A stretch of DNA of 64,000 nucleotides from positions 163,040 through 227,039 of the forward strand of contig JNVV01000053.1 of the NCBI GenBank assembly GCA_000733355.1. Direction: 5' to 3'. Position numbers and translations under genes: made by a program. This DNA comes from Falciphora oryzae (lineage: Eukaryota; Ascomycota; Sordariomycetes; Magnaporthales; Magnaporthaceae). This document shows, piece by piece, positions 31,575 to 42,922 of this stretch (its first letter is position 1; every line of letters starts with the position of its first letter). The notes under the pieces were generated by a model. That model saw only the letters and a program-made list of their open reading frames with translations. It was not told the origin of the DNA and made no database searches.

Positions 31575-32430
31575 CAAATAGGGGAGTGGAAGAAAGAGGA
31601 GAAAACAACGGAGAAAACAAAAGGGTGTGTGAGAAAGGCATTACCTGCAACGACGTTACGACCAGGACGACGCCGAGCTCGACCCGAGAGTTCCACCGCG
31701 TCGCGGCGGCCCAGGGCTCGCGGCAGGCCGTGTGGCGGCCCAACACGTCCTCGCAGCGGCCCGGGGGCGACTCGCCGGGCCGCCCGCGCGGGAAGGGCCA
31801 GGCGCGGTCGCGGGGCGTGTTGAAGCCGCAGCAGGCCAGCCTGTCCTGGATGCGGCGGATCGAGGCCTCGTCGTGCGCGCTGTACATGCGCTTCCAGGCC
31901 GTCTCGAGCAGGCAGGGCGTGGTTGCGGAGCCTGCGGAGGTGTTTGCGGCGAGGAGGGTGCCCAGGACGGCGGAGAGGAGGGACTGGAGGACCTGCAGGG
32001 CTATGGCGGAGAAGAAGGGGCGGTCGGGGGTGGTGCTATTGTGGGGTGGCTGCTTGGTGGCGGTGGTGCTGGCGAGGCGGCGGCGGCGGGCAGCGGATAC
32101 GCGCTGGGTGTAGACGGCGTTTGCCAGGGCGAGGAGGGGGAGGAGGAGGGTTGGGATGGCGAGCGGGGCGGTTGGGAGGGAGAGCCGGGTTGCGGCGATG
32201 GTCTCGCATCTGGGCTTGGGTGTTAGTATTTGTGTGTTGGTGGCATGGTGCAGGGAATACAGTCGAGGCTGGCTTACATGGCCACGGCCACCAAGCCGAC
32301 AAAGATCTGGGCAAGATTGGGTTGTTAGGATCAGTTCGGCTGGGGGGTTTTTTTTTGTGCTTCCTCGCAAAGGTTTTTTACAGGCTCGACGTACGAGGAC
32401 CATGCCGACGGCCGGGAGGATGCCACTCAT
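31124..32430 (-). CDS. Tetraspanin family protein (Tsp3-like)
   Basis: Four exons: 32430-32395, 32306-32278, 32209-31645 and 31477-31124; about 327 residues. Splicing gives MSGILPAVGMVL + IFVGLVAVAI + CETIAATRLS, forming the first membrane segment. The second (APLAIPTLLLPLLALANAVY) and third (QVLQSLLSAVLGTLLA) follow, then a large extracellular loop with the hallmark CCG (LACCGFNTPRDRAWPF) and further cysteines (GRCEDVLGRHTAC). The fourth segment is VELGVVLVVTSLQLISVLML, joined across the last intron. The 117-residue cytoplasmic tail is Glu/Gly/Asn-rich. The CCGFN..DRAWPF motif resembles fungal Tsp3. Tetraspanins organise membrane microdomains. The last intron carries a run of 31 A on the sense strand (31570-31540), unusually long for a 167-bp intron. 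Confidence 0.88.
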
Positions 32431-32958
32431 CTTGTGCTGCTGCTTGGCTGTAAAACTTGGTGGTGGTGCTGACGCGAGTGTTGTCGCGATAAAGTTGGAG
32501 AGCAAAGAAACGCGGCTAGCTCGACGTCGAGACTCGTGGTATTTGAACAAAGGGGCCTCGCAGTCTGGCCAGTTTTGGTTTGCTTTCTTGACCCATCAGG
32601 CTTCGTCGCGTTGCCGCCCACAATATGCAGGAGGCCCTCCAGGGAGGGGTAATGGAGGGCACGGCCAAGCCAGAGCGTCCGCACCAAATACTGTCGACAG
32701 GCATGCAGGCTGCCGAGGCTCGCCGCACCAGCCAGTGACCGCACGGCCCATGGCAGAAACTCAAAGGCGAGGAGGGTGTTTGGAACACAAATGAGTGGTT
32801 GGGATCCATGTCCGGGGATATTAGCGGTGTGTCTGTTACTGGGAGATGTGTGGTACGACGCTAGTTGCAGATAGCCGTCCAACCAGAAAAACCAGAGCTA
32901 AATACAAAAAATGCAGATATGACCAAGTCCAACCTACTAGCCCAAAGACCCGCCCTAA
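32431..32958. other. Promoter region of the tetraspanin gene
   Basis: Spacer between the tetraspanin start and the stop of the upstream minus-strand peptidase gene. No gene is supported. Confidence 0.5.
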
Positions 32959-34280
32959 TCAGAACGTATTGTGCACCACCTCGGCAGGCTCCGGCCTCTC
33001 GCGCTCGTCGCACCTCAGGCCCCCGACGCCCTGCCCGCCGCCGCTCCCGCCCGCGTCGGAGCTCCGCCAGTTGCTGGCCAGGAAGCCCCAGTCCTGGGCC
33101 CAGGTGTCGATCTGGCTGCGCAGCTTCACGGCCGCGTCCCGGCTGACGAGCTCGGCCACGGCGCCCGGTCGGCGCGCCGCCTCGAGCAGGCCCGGCCCCG
33201 ACATCTCGGCAAAGTGCTCCGTCCAGCTTATCAGCGAGTATTTCGTCGCCACGGCGGCGTCCCGCTGCTCCGCGTCGCGCCAGCGTGCTGTTGACGAGTA
33301 CAGGGTGCTACCGCTGTCTTGCTCGGAGGAGTCGCCGCCCGGCTTGTGCAGGCCCAGCCAGTCCCGGGTGTGGCGCCGGAGCCAGCGCCCGATGCCGCCG
33401 ATGCCGATAGGGCCGGGCGCCTTGGGGCCGTTGTAGGGAGGCCGCGACGTCTGTGCGGCGTGGTGCGAGTCGAGGATGTGTGAGGCCTCGTGGGCCAGGA
33501 TCCGGAGCTGCCAGCCTACCGGGCGGACGATGATGTCCGATTCCATGCTGAAGGCGGCCCACCAGTCATCCTCCGGCGCAGCGTCTGGGATTGCGACGAC
33601 GGTGCTTGTTTTCTTGGGTCAGCTCGGGACACGCGCAAGGTCTGTTTTGGCTTCTCTTGAAATAGAAGCGAGGGAAGGGGGATCTCACCGGACGAGTTCA
33701 CGCATGCGGATTGGAAGTCTTCCAAACATCTGTCAAGTCGCAAGATATTGTCAATCCCTTGTTGCGATGAATGAGAACGGTCTTGGGGAGCGGGAGGTGG
33801 CATACGCTGGTCATCTCCTCGATGCTCTGGTGCGCGTCGGCGTGCCGGCAAAAGACCCAAGGAGTGTCGCAGTCATTGTAGGTTACCTGGTCCGTTAGCC
33901 GCCGTCTAAAAGATACCCGAGGAGGCCGTGCAGGCAAGGCATACATTGTACACGGAAAAGTTGAAGCCCGGAGACAGGGATGGGGAACTGGCGTGATACT
34001 TTGCGCAGTTCAGGGGCAGGAGCCCGGGCTCCCAGAGCTCCTCCTTTGAAGGGACCTCCGGGAGAACGTCCCACAGCGCGGCCTCGACAGCGTCTATGGT
34101 GCTCGCCTCTAGCCATGGCTTGGAGTAATTGCCCGTCAGCTCATTTTCGGGCTCGATTTTGCTGACGCCTGCCAGCCTGCCACCCCCTGTGTTGACGATG
34201 GAGGTCGCCGTGGCCTGCTGAGCCGCCAGCAAGCCAAGTGCCAAGGCCGCGAACGGCCTTGTTTGCCCAGAGATGAGCAT
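32959..34280 (-). CDS. Secreted zinc metallopeptidase, conidiation-specific protein 13-like
   Basis: Four exons: 34280-33945, 33886-33806, 33729-33689 and 33604-32959; 367 residues with every junction in frame. The N terminus (MLISGQTRPFAALALGLLAA, then QQATA) is a clear signal peptide. The spliced core reads VYNVTYNDCDTPWVFCRHAD and MFGRLPIRMRELVR, the pattern of fungal con-13-type proteins. The zinc motif HEASH (H191-H195, HExxH) is followed by ILDSHHA, and WTEHFAEM near residue 300 may provide the third ligand. The fungal proteins are secreted zincins of uncertain substrate; con-13 was named for expression during conidiation. Three introns of 57-84 bp make unspliced reading misleading. A likely N-glycosylation site (NYS) lies near residue 51. 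Confidence 0.85.
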
Positions 34281-35550
34281 ATTTGCTTTACGGCGGTGTG
34301 ATTTCTTCCCCTTACGCAGAGTAGTTCGCCAACGTCTGGATGATGTGTGTCCCGCGCTTTGGCGTTGAGGAATAGGAGGTAGACATGGAATGGAAAATGG
34401 GGGACGAGACGACATATTTATTATGGGCGAAGCAGAGGGTGTAGATGGTGCATAAGTGACCGAGCTCGTCTTTCCCACCAACCGGCAGCAAACCATCCTG
34501 AACCACCCGTCCCGTCTCTTCACCCCTTGTTGCTGGCGGAACGCTTTAGTACAGCCATTGCAAACGGTAACCTGCACTCAGTGATTCGGTCTAGCCAAAG
34601 AGAAAAGGACGAAAGATGAGACATCTTTTCGTCCCGGCCCTAGTGGTCGGTCCAAAGTCACATCGGGATAGCATGCTGCCATGGAGGGACTCAGGGGTAG
34701 GCACACGAGGTAAAAAGGGGCGGATGCAGCAGTAGGCATCCGAGCCGAAGAGACAGTTAACAGATACAGCAAACACCTGGCCATCGTATGCGCCGTGGCA
34801 ATCCTCAGTGACGGCAGGACGGCACATTGACGTGAACATAAGTTGTGCAGCCCGCTCACCCGGCGCGATACGGTGGTTTGGCAGGTAGGGGATAACGGTT
34901 GTCCTCACTTGGGGGAAGCAGGTGGGAGATCCAACCAACGCATCCCACCAATGCCCTTAGAAGCTTGTCAGTTTAGAATATTCATGTATCAGGCGAGAAA
35001 AGCTTTCATCTCTCCGGGGTTATTCAGCCGGGAAGAGAACAGGAAAAATTATACGGTATCCATTTCTAGTGGGAATGGTGATGGCTGTCACCGAGGAAGG
35101 TTCTCAAGATAGCCTTTACAGCGGTTTCCACCATCCAACCGTTTATCCGTTTGCTCCTTTTCCTGTATACTTTTTCTACCCCCTCTTCACGTTCCTTTTT
35201 CTTTCCTGTTGTTCCTTTTTCCTTTAGCAAAAATCCACCATGGCCGACTTCAATCCCGCGCAAATACCTAGCATCTTGGATTCGCACAAGACCCTGATCT
35301 ACCTGGGCTTCAACCAGGAGACAGCTAACCATCCTAAGTTACTACATTCCTGAGGGTGGGCCTCCCGGTCACGTCTCGGCTAGTCCCTATCCACGTGTTT
35401 CCGGTCTAAAAACACTTCTTGATAACCATCCGGGTCCATCAAATACGCGCCTTGAGCACCAGGGGATATTTCAAGGGAAAGATGTGCCCAAGAAGTCAAG
35501 GCAGGGTAACCGGCTTGTTTTTATAGGAAGCGGGCGTTCGCGATGGCCCT
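34281..35550. other. Intergenic spacer with one short ORF
   Basis: The left end is the promoter of the peptidase gene. Apart from the 37-codon frame at 35240 nothing coding is supported. Confidence 0.45.
35240..35353 (+). CDS. Short ORF, 37 codons, unknown
   Basis: An ATG in an excellent fungal context (CCACCATGG), preceded by a 60-base pyrimidine-rich stretch typical of fungal leaders, opens a frame encoding MADFNPAQIPSILDSHKTLI and 17 more residues, ending at 35353. It has no known domain. It might be the surviving first exon of a decayed gene, a small peptide gene or a chance frame. No splice donor in phase is evident before the stop. Confidence 0.25.
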   Translation: MADFNPAQIPSILDSHKTLIYLGFNQETANHPKLLHS

Positions 35551-36987
35551 TTAGCCAACGTAGGCCGCAAACCTGGCAAAGTCAGCATCGGCCCTAAGCC
35601 TCTCCAAGTCCTCATCACGAAGCGCGATGGCGAGCGCGATCCCACCGTCGGGCGCGCGGGGCATGAGATATGCCAGACCCTCAAATGGCTCGAAGCGCGG
35701 CCTGCGCACGGCCACGGGCGCGCCAAGGCCCAGGCCAAAGTCGAGGCCGTACAGGGCCGGGCCCAGCTTGGCCCACGAGCTGAGCATCAGGTCCGATGCC
35801 GGGTCGACCGTGGCCGTAAAGGAAACTCCCGATAAATCGGGCGTCCGCGCCACGTAGGTCATGATGGCGCGCGCGCGGCGGGCCAGGTCCCACGAGTCGC
35901 CGGCTGACTTGTTGTCCTGGGGCTGGGGGTTCAGCAGCAGCGGCGCGCGCAGATCGGCTGCCAAGGCGCCCAGCGGAGCCTCGGCTAGGCGCCGCAGGTC
36001 GTGGCGGTGGTACCACAGGGTCTGCATCAGGCCCGGGTAGGTGGGCGGGAGGTCGAGGTGCGTGCGTATGTCGATCGCACGGGTGAATTTGACTTCCCGC
36101 GCGTCGGTTGACGCGGCTTCCGACAGCAGGCGTGGCAGTCTGGCCCGAGCGACGGATTTCCACACGAATGCGGAGAGGGCATCGTCTGTGGACACGAACC
36201 GCACGGGAGAGCCGACAGGTATTGTTCGCGAGGCTAGGTCCTTGATCCCAGCCAGCGATCCCGCGCTGAAGTTGAAGTACACCCAGCTGCAGACTGGAGC
36301 CGGACCAGACGCGGCTGGAGGAGAAGGAAGCGTGCCGCCTAGACCAAGTACTTGATCCTTCAGTTCGGCGCCTGGCTGGTAGGATTCGTCGAGGAGAGAC
36401 ACTAGGCTGTCTCGGGGCAGGTTCCCAATCCTCAGCTCGTCGGCTATAAAGTCGTCGCCACGGCAGGCCTTGGATATGAGCTCCATTACCTCCGCCTGGC
36501 CCACAGCGTCTATCGTGCTGTGCGCAGCGGCGAATGTGAGGAGCAGGCCACCCCTGACGAAATCAGCCTGGACGGAAAGGACCTCCCTCGGACCGCCGAC
36601 GTTGCCCGGAAGCGTCTTGCGAGAGGCGAGCAGGTCCTCGTCCAGCATGCTCATTGGGAAGCCCGCATCGGTGAGATCTTTCATGGTTGGCACTGCATCG
36701 TCGTGTCTGAGATCCTCGACGACTAGACGGGGCGCGGGTGCCAATGCCTTGATCTTGAAGACGCCTGTGCTTCCATTGCCAGCCCCCTCGTTGACGACTT
36801 GGCCTGCTATCCAGGGGAAGCTGGCGGATGCCCGCCTGAGGCCTTCGCTCAGCTTTTGAACGATTTGCTCATGGCGGGACTCGTCTGGCACTGCAAATAT
36901 CAGGGTGAACTGAGTATAGATCTGGAGGAGGAGCTGTTGGCCGAGAATGTCGAGTGCGACATCTAGGTCGTTGGGTGCTGCATCCAT
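35551..36987 (-). CDS. Trichothecene 3-O-acetyltransferase-like (BAHD family) acyltransferase
   Basis: One exon of 478 residues from MDAAPNDLDVALDILGQQ; no ATG lies further upstream in frame. The protein has the general layout of the BAHD/transferase family and resembles fungal Tri101-type enzymes, which move an acyl group from acyl-CoA to a hydroxyl. The catalytic motif HxxxD is present as HSTID (H156, D160) after LLLTFAAA. The structural DFGWG motif is DFGLGLG at about 416. Length is normal. Tri101 relatives exist in many fungi that make no trichothecenes, and no toxin-biosynthesis cluster surrounds this gene, so the substrate is open; detoxification or secondary-metabolite modification is only inferred. 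Confidence 0.87.
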   Translation of the reverse strand: MDAAPNDLDVALDILGQQLLLQIYTQFTLIFAVPDESRHEQIVQKLSEGLRRASASFPWIAGQVVNEGAGNGSTGVFKIKALAPAPRLVVEDLRHDDAVPTMKDLTDAGFPMSMLDEDLLASRKTLPGNVGGPREVLSVQADFVRGGLLLTFAAAHSTIDAVGQAEVMELISKACRGDDFIADELRIGNLPRDSLVSLLDESYQPGAELKDQVLGLGGTLPSPPAASGPAPVCSWVYFNFSAGSLAGIKDLASRTIPVGSPVRFVSTDDALSAFVWKSVARARLPRLLSEAASTDAREVKFTRAIDIRTHLDLPPTYPGLMQTLWYHRHDLRRLAEAPLGALAADLRAPLLLNPQPQDNKSAGDSWDLARRARAIMTYVARTPDLSGVSFTATVDPASDLMLSSWAKLGPALYGLDFGLGLGAPVAVRRPRFEPFEGLAYLMPRAPDGGIALAIALRDEDLERLRADADFARFAAYVG

Positions 36988-38282
36988 AGTGCCGAGGGTG
37001 TCTGACGAGATGTTGATTGAATGCGCGGTTCGAAAAGAGTTAATTGGTATTAGTATTGGACCCCCGACCTGGAAGTTCAAAATTCAAGGGGCCAGGACCG
37101 CCTTTTGATGGGAAGCCATCTCGCAGCCATTTTCGCATCTCTTCTCCAGATACATAATGATTCAAAATGAGAAGCGAACCAGAATCTCCAAATGGGCCTA
37201 GAACACGAAATTCTCCGATATTTAAGTGGATGCATATGTGTGCCACCAGTCTTGGGCGGATAGGTGCTGCTGGTCTCTAAAAGTGGCCTCAGGAGGAGCC
37301 GGTCGGTAGACGAAGTCGTGCGATAAGCCTGGCCCACGAGGCCTTTTTCTTTATTCCTTGCACACCCAAGGCCTCTCAGAGGCTGCGACTGTCAATGCGT
37401 TCACTCGCACCCGTCCCGTGGCTCTGATCCATCCAGGGGAACAAACCAGCGAAAAGGAGGCAGTAAGCGGACTGCACAGGCAGCTGGAAGAGTCCTGATC
37501 CCAGACGAATGCATTGCTACCGAGGGGTTGAAGCTGGCCGATGACGCAAGAGACGCATCCCCTCGTTTTGTGTGCGGTGCAATACTGTGAAAGACTGTGC
37601 CGTCCCGCCCCAGCAGCTCGTGTTATCGCCCTTCCCTCCCGTCCACGCTACACTCAAAATCCACACGTGCTGTCTCCCATGTGCCTCCCGGCGGTGAATG
37701 TTGGCAGAAGCAGCAGCCGAACTTGGTAGGCCCGCCAGAGACACTGACGCTTTGCCGGTTCCGTCCCAGGGGTTGGAGCTTGGACCCGCCAAGCACAGCG
37801 GCCTCTCCAGCCCCTTCAATTGGCCTGAGGGGTGCATTTTTTTCTCTTCTCTTTTTTCTCCAACCCCGTCGCTCCAAGCAACCGCTCGGTCCAGCTCAGG
37901 CTGCCCACTTTGTTCCCAGCAAGTCCACTCCTGCGATTCGCTCCCCTTTCAACACTGGACTGTGCGCCTCCAGGACACGACTCTGGGTTCTGTGGACACG
38001 GGAAAAAAGAAAATCAGAGCCATTTCCTTAATCCATCCCCCCGCATTGTCCGGCAACCGCCACATCGGAGCCCGCATCGCCTCGCGCCCAAGCCGACGCA
38101 TCACGCTTGTCCGCCCTGCTGCTGAGACGGCTGGCGACCGCTCGGAGCTGCTATCGCCGATCCTCCGACCCCGGTCCCAACGCGTCTTCGATTGACAAGG
38201 CGGTCAGCTTCGTTGGGCACCACGTCTCTCGACCGCGTCTTCATTGCGCGTGTTTGCTTGTTTCGCATCCAGCCCGCCCGCT
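36988..38282. other. Divergent promoter region
   Basis: Head-to-head spacer between the acyltransferase and the coiled-coil gene. The last 500 bases before 38283 are C/T-rich, consistent with a leader of the plus-strand gene. No gene recognised. Confidence 0.5.
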
Positions 38283-40040
38283 ATGTCCACCCCGAGTTCG
38301 GACCCGGGCCAGCAGCTGGCCGTCGTCGGCATGCCCTCCAGACCTGTCACCCCCGGGGACATCGACAGCGCCATGGCTGCCTCGCAGGTCACCCTGCCCT
38401 CGACTGAGCCGCCCGCGTCGCCCATGGACCTGTCGGCCTCTTTCAAGACTGAGCTCAACGACGACCGACTCGAGCCACCATCCATCATCCCCTCATCGCT
38501 GACGCCACCCCCGTCGTCCCAGCTCCTTCTCGGGCCCGGCGGCCCTAATCCTCCTCACCTTCTGGGCGAGTTTGGGCCCCCGCAGGAGTCTAACATCCTC
38601 TCACCGCCCATCACAGGCCTGGCTGGACCGAGGAGGGATTATACCATAGGCGGCGCTGAATACATCGCCCCGACACCGTCGCAGGTGATACAGGCGCCGG
38701 CGGACGAGCTTCGGTCGATGATGCAGGCTTCTATAGCCGAGCACGCGCGGCTGAAGATGGAAGCTGCCCACTTCAAGCTCCAGCACCAGCTTCTTTGCAT
38801 ACAATACGACGAGGACGCCAAGCGGGCCGAAGTCGAGCACGAAATGGTAAGGCGGGAAATCGACGCGCTAAGAACCGCCGAGCACTCCCGTCAGGCGCGG
38901 CGCGAACTCAGCTCGGCCGCAGAGTCGCTCCAGGCCAAGTACTCCCAGCTTAGGCTGTGGTATGACGAGGCCGTTCAAGAGAACGAAGCTCTTCACAAGC
39001 GGCTCAAGGGCGCGAAAAAGCTCATTCAGCACAAAGAGGAGGAGATCAACGCACTTACAGACGAGAAGGAGTTGCTGCTCAACCGGCTTAGAGAAAACCG
39101 AGAACACTTTCACCTGCTATGTAGTCCCGGCGGTCTTTTCCATGGTGCCGTAACCCCCAAGGCCCAGGCCGCCGCCACGACACCGGTCCAGCCTCCCAGG
39201 CAGGTCTCACGCCAGACTCCCAGGTCAGCCCAGCAGCACAGCCACGGCTCGCGTGCGGAACGGGAGCACAACGAGGCCCCGTTTGCGGCACTCCTCCAGG
39301 TTCTCAACCAAGAGAACAACAGCGCGCCCTCGACTCCGATCGCAACGCACAGGCCCGCACCTCGGATAACTTCTAAACATACGCGCAATGTCCAGTCCAT
39401 GTCGTCGTTGCCCACCACACCGGCGCCCCGGCCCGGCCGTGAGTACGGAGGCTTGCTGCCGTCAGCAGACCTTGTCCCTCAAACCGAGCCACCCCAGCGG
39501 TACAGCGGCCGCGTCCTGGTCCCAGAAACGCCTGTTAGGAGCGCTGGTCGCAGGAGCCGCGAAAGCACCATCTCGGCCGAGGATCACGAGGAGCCTGTGG
39601 ACAACCAGGAGCTCGCGCGCCAAGCCCTGTCGTTCGCCGTAGCCGCCGCGACATCTCACGCCTCCCACCAGTCCAGTGGCTCCCGCCGCGCGGAGCCCCA
39701 CCCCGGTGATCAGGACGAGGAGGAAGAGGTGTTCGAAAGCCAAGCCAGCCAGGCGGCGTCGGAGATGCTCCGGCGTGACCCGCGTGAGAGTTTCGACGTG
39801 GCCAGCTCCGCCGACGGGTCGCGGGATCCGACGCCCGCCCCAGCCGAGAAGAGCGCTCGACTGCAGGCCCGGCTGTTTGCCGGCACCTCTGAAAAGAGGA
39901 AATTCAGCGGCGGCATTGATGCTGGCGCGTCCGAGGTGCCCAGGTCCGACGCGGTGAGCCCGACTAAGAAGTTGAGGATGGCGGGAGGTCTCAGGGAGGG
40001 CCGGGTCGGCCTGGGCATCCAGTACGACCACAACGCCTGA
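38283..40040 (+). CDS. Coiled-coil protein of unknown function
   Basis: A single exon of 585 residues from MSTPSSDPGQQLAVVGMPSR; the frame runs 39 bases further upstream but without ATG. Residues 1-140 are Pro/Ser-rich. A continuous charged coiled coil spans about 150-275 (MMQASIAEHARLKMEAAHFK through QHKEEEINALTDEKELLLNR). Conserved-looking NREHFHLLCSPGGLF follows. The rest is low-complexity with short basic patches (RSAGRRSR, SPTKKLR) that could be nuclear localisation signals, ending GLREGRVGLGIQYDHNA. I do not recognise the family; the mix of a long coiled coil and basic patches suggests a nuclear or cytoskeletal scaffold, which is inference only. Confidence 0.8.
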   Translation: MSTPSSDPGQQLAVVGMPSRPVTPGDIDSAMAASQVTLPSTEPPASPMDLSASFKTELNDDRLEPPSIIPSSLTPPPSSQLLLGPGGPNPPHLLGEFGPPQESNILSPPITGLAGPRRDYTIGGAEYIAPTPSQVIQAPADELRSMMQASIAEHARLKMEAAHFKLQHQLLCIQYDEDAKRAEVEHEMVRREIDALRTAEHSRQARRELSSAAESLQAKYSQLRLWYDEAVQENEALHKRLKGAKKLIQHKEEEINALTDEKELLLNRLRENREHFHLLCSPGGLFHGAVTPKAQAAATTPVQPPRQVSRQTPRSAQQHSHGSRAEREHNEAPFAALLQVLNQENNSAPSTPIATHRPAPRITSKHTRNVQSMSSLPTTPAPRPGREYGGLLPSADLVPQTEPPQRYSGRVLVPETPVRSAGRRSRESTISAEDHEEPVDNQELARQALSFAVAAATSHASHQSSGSRRAEPHPGDQDEEEEVFESQASQAASEMLRRDPRESFDVASSADGSRDPTPAPAEKSARLQARLFAGTSEKRKFSGGIDAGASEVPRSDAVSPTKKLRMAGGLREGRVGLGIQYDHNA

Positions 40041-40412
40041 TTTCATCGATGTTGCTGCCCGATTCACTGTACCATAATGCTGGATATAATATTTGCATAC
40101 CCGGGCGATGCTTTTATGGCTTTTTTTGAATTTTCACATCAGGGTCGGGAGGGTACTTGGCGGAACAAATGGGACAAGAATGACGATCATGACACTTGAT
40201 GAACCAGAGGCTCAAGCCTCCATCCAAATACCTACTTAGTTAGTTTTACATAGCGCTTCTCATTGGCTACGCAGGGTCAGATTGGCTTTTGCCGGCTAGT
40301 CACGATGCAATGGACTCACCACATGGTTCAAACATGGCGTGATCTCGCTTGCTTTGAGCTCAACTCTATATACAGGCACGGGGCCAGGAAACCTCATATG
40401 CACAGGCTACTA
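40041..40412. other. Convergent 3' spacer
   Basis: Tail-to-tail spacer between the coiled-coil gene and the thiolase gene, probably both 3' untranslated regions. Nothing else seen. Confidence 0.5.
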
Positions 40413-41675
40413 CTACTCCCTGACAAACAGACCCGCCATGCCCATGCCAGTGCCTATGCACATGCTCACGACGCCGACCTCGCCGCCGTCGCGCCTCAGG
40501 CCGTGCATCAGCGTGGCCGTCATCCTGGCGCCTGTGGCGCCGAGCGGGTGGCCCAGGGCGATGGCGCCGCCGTCCGGGTTGACCTTGCCGTCCTCCCAGG
40601 CCTTCTCGAGCCCGAGCTCGCGCACGCAGTGGATGGCCTGGCTGGCGAAGGCCTCGTTGATCTCCCACCTGTGCACGTCCCCGTTCGAAATCTCCAGCTG
40701 GCGCAGCAGCTTGGGGATCGCGATGGCCGGGCCGACGCCCATCTCGTCGGGCGCGCAGCCGGCCACGGACGCGGCGACGAACCGGCCCATGATGGAGCTC
40801 GTCAGGCCCAGCTCGGCGGCGACGCTGCGGCGCATCATGAGCGTGGCGGCCGCGCCGTCCGACACCTGCGACGAGTTCCCCGCCGTGCTGGCGCCGTCGG
40901 GCTTGAAGGCCGGCTTGAGGCCCGCCAGCTTCTCGGCGGTCACGCCGCGCCGCACGCCGTCGTCCTTGGTCACAGTGACCTCCTGCAGCTCGCCGACGGC
41001 GTTGCCCTGCCTGTCGACCTCCTGGAACCGCGTGCGCACGGGCACGATCTCGGCGTCGAAGTGGCCCTTGTCCTGGGCCCGGGCCGCGCGCGCGTGCGAC
41101 TCGGCCGCGAAGGCGTCCTGGTCCGCCCGTGACACGCCGTACCGGGCCGCGACGAGCTCGCTGGTCAGGCCCATGGGCATGACGCAGTCGCGGGCGTCCT
41201 TGACGGGCCCGTTGCGCAGCGCCGGCCACATGTCGACGGGGATGGCCTTGGAGCCGTAGTTGCGTGTCATGCTCTCCATCCCCGCCGCGATCCCGACGCC
41301 GATGGTCTCGGACCGGATCGCGGCCGCGGTCGCCGCCACGGCCTGCAGGGAGGAGGCGCAGGCGCGGTTGACGGTGTGCAGGGCGGTCGAGTGGGTGTCG
41401 TAGCCGACGTGGTTGAGGGCGGCGCGCGCGGCCTTGGAGCCGCCCAGCTCCGAGAGCACGACGCCGACGGAGACGTCCTCGACGGCCGTGGGCGGCAGCG
41501 ACGGGTTGCGGTCCAGGGTGGCGCGCAGCACGGCCGCCAGCATCTCCTCCGGGTACGCGTCCTTGAGCTGGCCCCGGTTGGAGCGGCACACGGGCGTGCG
41601 CAGCGAGGAGACGATGACGACGTCCGTGGGGGACTTGGCCAGCACGGCGCGGATGCCTCTTGGGAGGACCGACAT
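40413..41675 (-). CDS. 3-ketoacyl-CoA thiolase (acetyl-CoA C-acyltransferase)
   Basis: One exon, 420 residues, from MSVLPRGIRAVLAKSPTDVV. It is a type I thiolase that cleaves 3-ketoacyl-CoA with CoA in the last step of fatty-acid beta-oxidation. All catalytic motifs are present: nucleophile C106 in NRACASSLQ, NEAFASQA, H376 in GGAIALGHPLGATG and the acid/base C406 in SMCIGTGMGMAGLF. Length is normal. I see no C-terminal SKL-type signal (it ends VRE) and no clear PTS2, so peroxisomal or mitochondrial location is undecided. A CCGAGG motif, the core of the fungal fatty-acid regulators FarA/FarB, lies about 230 bp upstream. Confidence 0.95.
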   Translation of the reverse strand: MSVLPRGIRAVLAKSPTDVVIVSSLRTPVCRSNRGQLKDAYPEEMLAAVLRATLDRNPSLPPTAVEDVSVGVVLSELGGSKAARAALNHVGYDTHSTALHTVNRACASSLQAVAATAAAIRSETIGVGIAAGMESMTRNYGSKAIPVDMWPALRNGPVKDARDCVMPMGLTSELVAARYGVSRADQDAFAAESHARAARAQDKGHFDAEIVPVRTRFQEVDRQGNAVGELQEVTVTKDDGVRRGVTAEKLAGLKPAFKPDGASTAGNSSQVSDGAAATLMMRRSVAAELGLTSSIMGRFVAASVAGCAPDEMGVGPAIAIPKLLRQLEISNGDVHRWEINEAFASQAIHCVRELGLEKAWEDGKVNPDGGAIALGHPLGATGARMTATLMHGLRRDGGEVGVVSMCIGTGMGMAGLFVRE

Positions 41676-42890
41676 CTTGGCTGTTAACTGTGGTGGTGGC
41701 CGCTTTTTGTCGAAGGTTGTCGGCGATGTCGGCGACAGGCCCCTGGAGTATGTCCTTTGCGTGCTCCCTTGATTCGTGACAGACACAGCGGTATATCTAG
41801 CAAGCGAGGCTCTTCTTCACATCCCCTTGGGTATCATAGATTTACAGAAGAAAAGGAAGCATATTCAACCCCCAAACAAACAGACAACCGACGGCAACGT
41901 TTCGCCTCGGGTATTCCTCGTCGCCCCTTGGCTTGGCCGAGTTTGTGGGGAGCTGCAGTGGGTCTAAACCGCCGAAGCGCTCAGCGCCATGCTGGCGGCG
42001 AGTCGGCAGTGAGATGCGGGATGGACGCGGGGTGGGAAGCTGGGCCCGGGATCCGGGCGCGGAAGAGAAGGTGGGAGAAAGATCATCCGGCCAGCCACAA
42101 GTAGCACAGCCTCGCGCGGTGGTGAGCCACAAGGTCCATGCTACTAGTTACCGCAGCATGCATCTATCCCATCTCCTTCATCCAAGCTTGACTCCAGAAC
42201 TGCATAAACATTCGCGGAACCTTTCCTTATTATCAATGCTCTTGGGGCACAGGCGGGACGAACCGAGTTTTCTCGAGACACCTGAGGGAACTAGGGGGCA
42301 GAGCTTCTTTATGCCTTGGTAAAATGCCGAGTCTACCATAGACGACCAAGGAGAAGGAGGAGCCCTGGAGAAGCCAAGACAGAATAAACACAATGATTTG
42401 CATGCTTAACGGGCCCTCTATCGTGCCCAATCGCGACACACGCTATCTCGGGGCGATCCTGAAACTAACGTCCATCATCCCCCAGGCCAAGACAAGTCAT
42501 GTGCGTGGGCTCCAGGCCTGTCATGAAGTGACATCGCCTCCCACGCTCCGCCTACCGTCCTCTTCCCCGCGATTCATGGGGGGTTGCAACTGGCGCCACA
42601 CCGCGACGGCAGCCAGAACCCGGGCGCGTTTGGGCTTTAGTTGCCGGGCACGAGAGAAACAAATTTCCCCTTGCGCGCCGCATGGCTAGGCGAAAAATGA
42701 TATTCTCCGGCAAGGATATGCTTGTCGTCAAGGCTACATATACACACAGACCGCCTACTGGCTGGTTCTGCCCTCGGCCGGAAGAAACAGTCGCGGCGGG
42801 GCGAGGCCGAGGAGCGCAATGCGACAGTTTATCGACCAAGAGAACGACGCTATTCTCAGCTCAGCGCCCTCGATATGGTTCAAGGAAGCT

Positions 42891-42922
<32 letters not shown>

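Noticed and set aside
35551..36987. Part of a trichothecene or other toxin gene cluster
   Set aside because: Neighbouring genes are a tetraspanin, a secreted peptidase and a coiled-coil protein; no terpene synthase, P450 or polyketide synthase is in the window.
40263..41259. Two plus-strand frames of about 300 codons opposite the thiolase
   Set aside because: Antisense shadows of a fully conserved thiolase gene.
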